From an uncultured Ruminococcus sp. (GTDB taxonomy: Bacteria > Bacillota > Clostridia > UBA1212): a DNA stretch of 33,779 bases. Positions 32,225-33,779 of the stretch are shown here, piece by piece (positions within the stretch are counted from its first letter, which is position 1; every line of letters starts with the position of its first letter). The notes below the pieces were generated by a model. That model was not told the DNA's origin, ran no database searches, and saw only the letters and a list, made by a program, of their open reading frames with translations. The translations under genes and the position numbers were made by a program. The stretch spans positions 1 through 33,779 of the forward strand of contig CACZNV010000171.1 in NCBI GenBank assembly GCA_902782645.1. Reading direction: 5' to 3'.

Positions 32225-33349
32225 TTAAACCAGTTTTTTCACATACGAGCGGCGCTTTTTATGTTCGACTGAATCAAAGTATTTCCACATTGACCGTATC
32301 GCCGTGTTGTCTTCCAGATTCAGGTTCGTCTCCGCATACTCCACGCCGGTGTTTTTGAGAATTTTCGCTACCTCTGCGACTATCGCCGTGCCAAGGCCCA
32401 GGTTCATGAGCTCCGGCTCCACGCCAATGAGTCCCAGATCGATGGACTTTGGCTTTTTAATCGCCTTGAGGAGCCTCAGAAGAGTGGGTATGGTGAGCCT
32501 GCCGCCGGATTTTTGAACCGCCTTGCCGATGGAAGGGAAGCACAGCCCGAGGGCCACCACCTTCTCGTTCTCGTCAAGGAGAACGGTGACGAACCGCAGA
32601 TCCACGATAAGCTTGAAGTTATCCACCATCATCTTCTTCATCCGGGCGGTGAAGGGGACGGTGCCGTAGATATTGGCGTAGGAACGGTCCAGAAGCTCGA
32701 AGAACATGTCAACGTATTTGTCGAGGAATTCGTTGACGTTTTTTGCGGTGCTGAAATGGAGCTTGAAGCGCTTGAGGAGCTTCTCCTCAAGAACAAAAAT
32801 GCGCTCGTCAAAACCCTCTTTGGGGTAGCGCAGTCGGCTTTCCACCCAGTCCACCTCTTTTTCGTAGCCCAGTTCCTCAATCAGCTTTGCGTAGTATTCC
32901 GCGTTGTACTGCTCCTCGAAGGTGGAAAGCTGATCGAAGCCCTCAATGAGAAGGCCCTCACGCTCAAGGTCCGAGTAGCCGAGGGGACCCACCATAGTGT
33001 CCATGCCCTTGGCGAGTGCCCAGTCCTCCACTGCTTTGAAAAGCTTTCCGGCGACTTCGCTGTCGTCAATCGAGTCAAAACGGGTGAAGCGTACACGCTT
33101 TTCGTTGTTTTTTTCATTGGCGGCCCGCTGTATGATGCCCTGAATCCTGCCGCAGATCTTTCCGTCCCTGTAGGCGTTGAAAAATACGGATTCGCAGGTG
33201 TCCTCGTACACGAACCCCTCCTTGAACATCTTCTTTTCGTCGCCGTAGAGGGGCGGCACGAAGCAGGGGTTGCCCTTGTAAAGTTTTAAAGGAAACTCTA
33301 TAAACTCCTTGATTTCACGGGGAGTTTTTACCGGTCTTATTTCAATCAT
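32225..33349 (-). CDS. GNAT-like acetyltransferase family protein (YghO-like)
   Basis: A 374-residue soluble protein. The opening IREFIEFPLKLYKG-type segment (here REIKEFIEFPLKLYKGNPCFVPPLYGDEKKMF) matches a widely distributed hypothetical family related to YghO. The C-terminal part has GNAT-like features, including ELMNLGLGTAIVAEVAKIL and EYAETNLNLEDNTAIRSMWKYF, the usual acetyl-CoA and end-of-fold motifs. The substrate is unknown. The ATG follows a run of adenines (10 T residues at 33349-33358 on the plus strand) with no ribosome-binding site, 7 bp after the degV stop, so translation probably depends on coupling. plsX follows 12 bp downstream on the same strand. Confidence 0.82.
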   Translation of the reverse strand: MIEIRPVKTPREIKEFIEFPLKLYKGNPCFVPPLYGDEKKMFKEGFVYEDTCESVFFNAYRDGKICGRIQGIIQRAANEKNNEKRVRFTRFDSIDDSEVAGKLFKAVEDWALAKGMDTMVGPLGYSDLEREGLLIEGFDQLSTFEEQYNAEYYAKLIEELGYEKEVDWVESRLRYPKEGFDERIFVLEEKLLKRFKLHFSTAKNVNEFLDKYVDMFFELLDRSYANIYGTVPFTARMKKMMVDNFKLIVDLRFVTVLLDENEKVVALGLCFPSIGKAVQKSGGRLTIPTLLRLLKAIKKPKSIDLGLIGVEPELMNLGLGTAIVAEVAKILKNTGVEYAETNLNLEDNTAIRSMWKYFDSVEHKKRRSYVKKLV

Positions 33350-33356
33350 TTTTTTT

Positions 33357-33779
33357 TTATCTGTGCGTCGCGTGGAAGCAGAGGCCGATGGCGTTGGGGC
33401 CGCAGTGGCTTCCGGCGGTGGGGTTCACGTTTACAATCTCGTACTTGACGTCGTCGCCCAGCTTTGCCTTGAGGGCCGCGATGAGCTCCTCAACCAGGGG
33501 CATGGCGTCCGTGTGGCCGATGAAGATACGGTGGTTCTTCACATCATCGCCAAGCTCATCCATGTAGGCAATGAGGCGGGCAATGGCCTTGGCGCGTCCC
33601 TTTTCCTTGCCGATGGAGACCATTTTGCCTTCGGTGCTCATGTAGATGATGGGCCTGATGCCTAACAGGTTGCCCATGGTGCCGGCAATGCCGCTGACAC
33701 GGCCGCTGTGCTTGAAGAACTTGAGGTCGTCGGCCATGAAGTACATGGTGTGCTTATCGACTTCGACCTTTGCCCATTC
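33357..33779 (-). CDS. DegV family fatty-acid-binding protein (5' end beyond window)
   Basis: The C-terminal 140 residues of a DegV protein; the frame is open to the window edge, so its start lies beyond 33779. LKFFKHSGRVSGIAGTMGNLLGIRPIIYMSTEGKMVSIGKEKGRAKAI is the conserved second half of the fold. The C-terminus IVNVNPTAGSHCGPNAIGLCFHATHR keeps the family's His/Gly-rich ending. DegV proteins bind long-chain fatty acids; relatives (FakB) present them to the kinase FakA. A lipid role agrees with plsX and acpP downstream on the same strand. The stop is TAA at 33357-33359. Confidence 0.93.
   Translation of the reverse strand, partial: EWAKVEVDKHTMYFMADDLKFFKHSGRVSGIAGTMGNLLGIRPIIYMSTEGKMVSIGKEKGRAKAIARLIAYMDELGDDVKNHRIFIGHTDAMPLVEELIAALKAKLGDDVKYEIVNVNPTAGSHCGPNAIGLCFHATHR

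Noticed and set aside
33349-33358. Ten-T run as a programmed slippage site between degV and the acetyltransferase gene
   Set aside because: The run lies across the degV stop and before the next ATG; no fused frame would be gained in an obvious way, so it is treated as a simple homopolymer.

Overview
The window is a roughly 55% GC, gene-dense chromosomal piece. It looks like an uncultured Clostridia-type Firmicute. The evidence is the gene order ylxM-ffh-rpsP-khpA-rimM, the pth-mfd pair, the rbgA-rnhB-yraN run, KtrAB, PlsX-ACP and DegV, together with Shine-Dalgarno-rich starts and frequent GTG/TTG starts. No rRNA, tRNA, phage, transposase gene or CRISPR array was seen.

Layout. 1-1803: end of a KtrB-type potassium channel subunit plus its KtrA regulator. 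1870-2784: a DUF4432 aldose-epimerase-like protein. 2860-8536: a cell-surface O-acylation cluster made of an MBOAT acyltransferase, a small membrane protein and two SGNH/DltD-like partners that also carry leucine-rich-repeat modules. 8674-9606: a membrane-anchored GT2 glycosyltransferase. 9911-13182: a MATE exporter overlapping a GH127 arabinofuranosidase. 13344-13886: a DUF2284 cysteine-rich protein. 14134-15607: a two-subunit class I fumarase/tartrate dehydratase. 15640-17765: rbgA (interrupted by an amber codon), rnhB and yraN. 17800-23263: a GPH-like sugar transporter, a GDPD phosphodiesterase, an unrecognised 415-residue protein and a multidomain ADP-ribosylglycohydrolase-family protein. 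23322-27623: pth and mfd. 27896-30779: ylxM-ffh-rpsP-khpA-rimM. Convergent on the minus strand (30863-33779): degV, an acetyltransferase, plsX and an acyl carrier protein gene. A perfect 22-bp hairpin separates the two convergent units.

Most unusual content. Three intergenic copies of a 171-174 bp element (6910-7080 inverted, 13893-14066, 27685-27857) share the same nested inverted repeats. Several stem positions differ between copies yet remain paired, as expected of a structured RNA or a hairpin-type mobile element. One copy lies in the predicted 5' leader of the ylxM-ffh operon, just downstream of a near-consensus promoter. The word ATTGGCG is also heavily over-represented on both strands and in several reading frames, and rbgA carries TAG at a normally invariant Trp codon.

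All assignments rest on reading motifs and context by eye; no database search was run.
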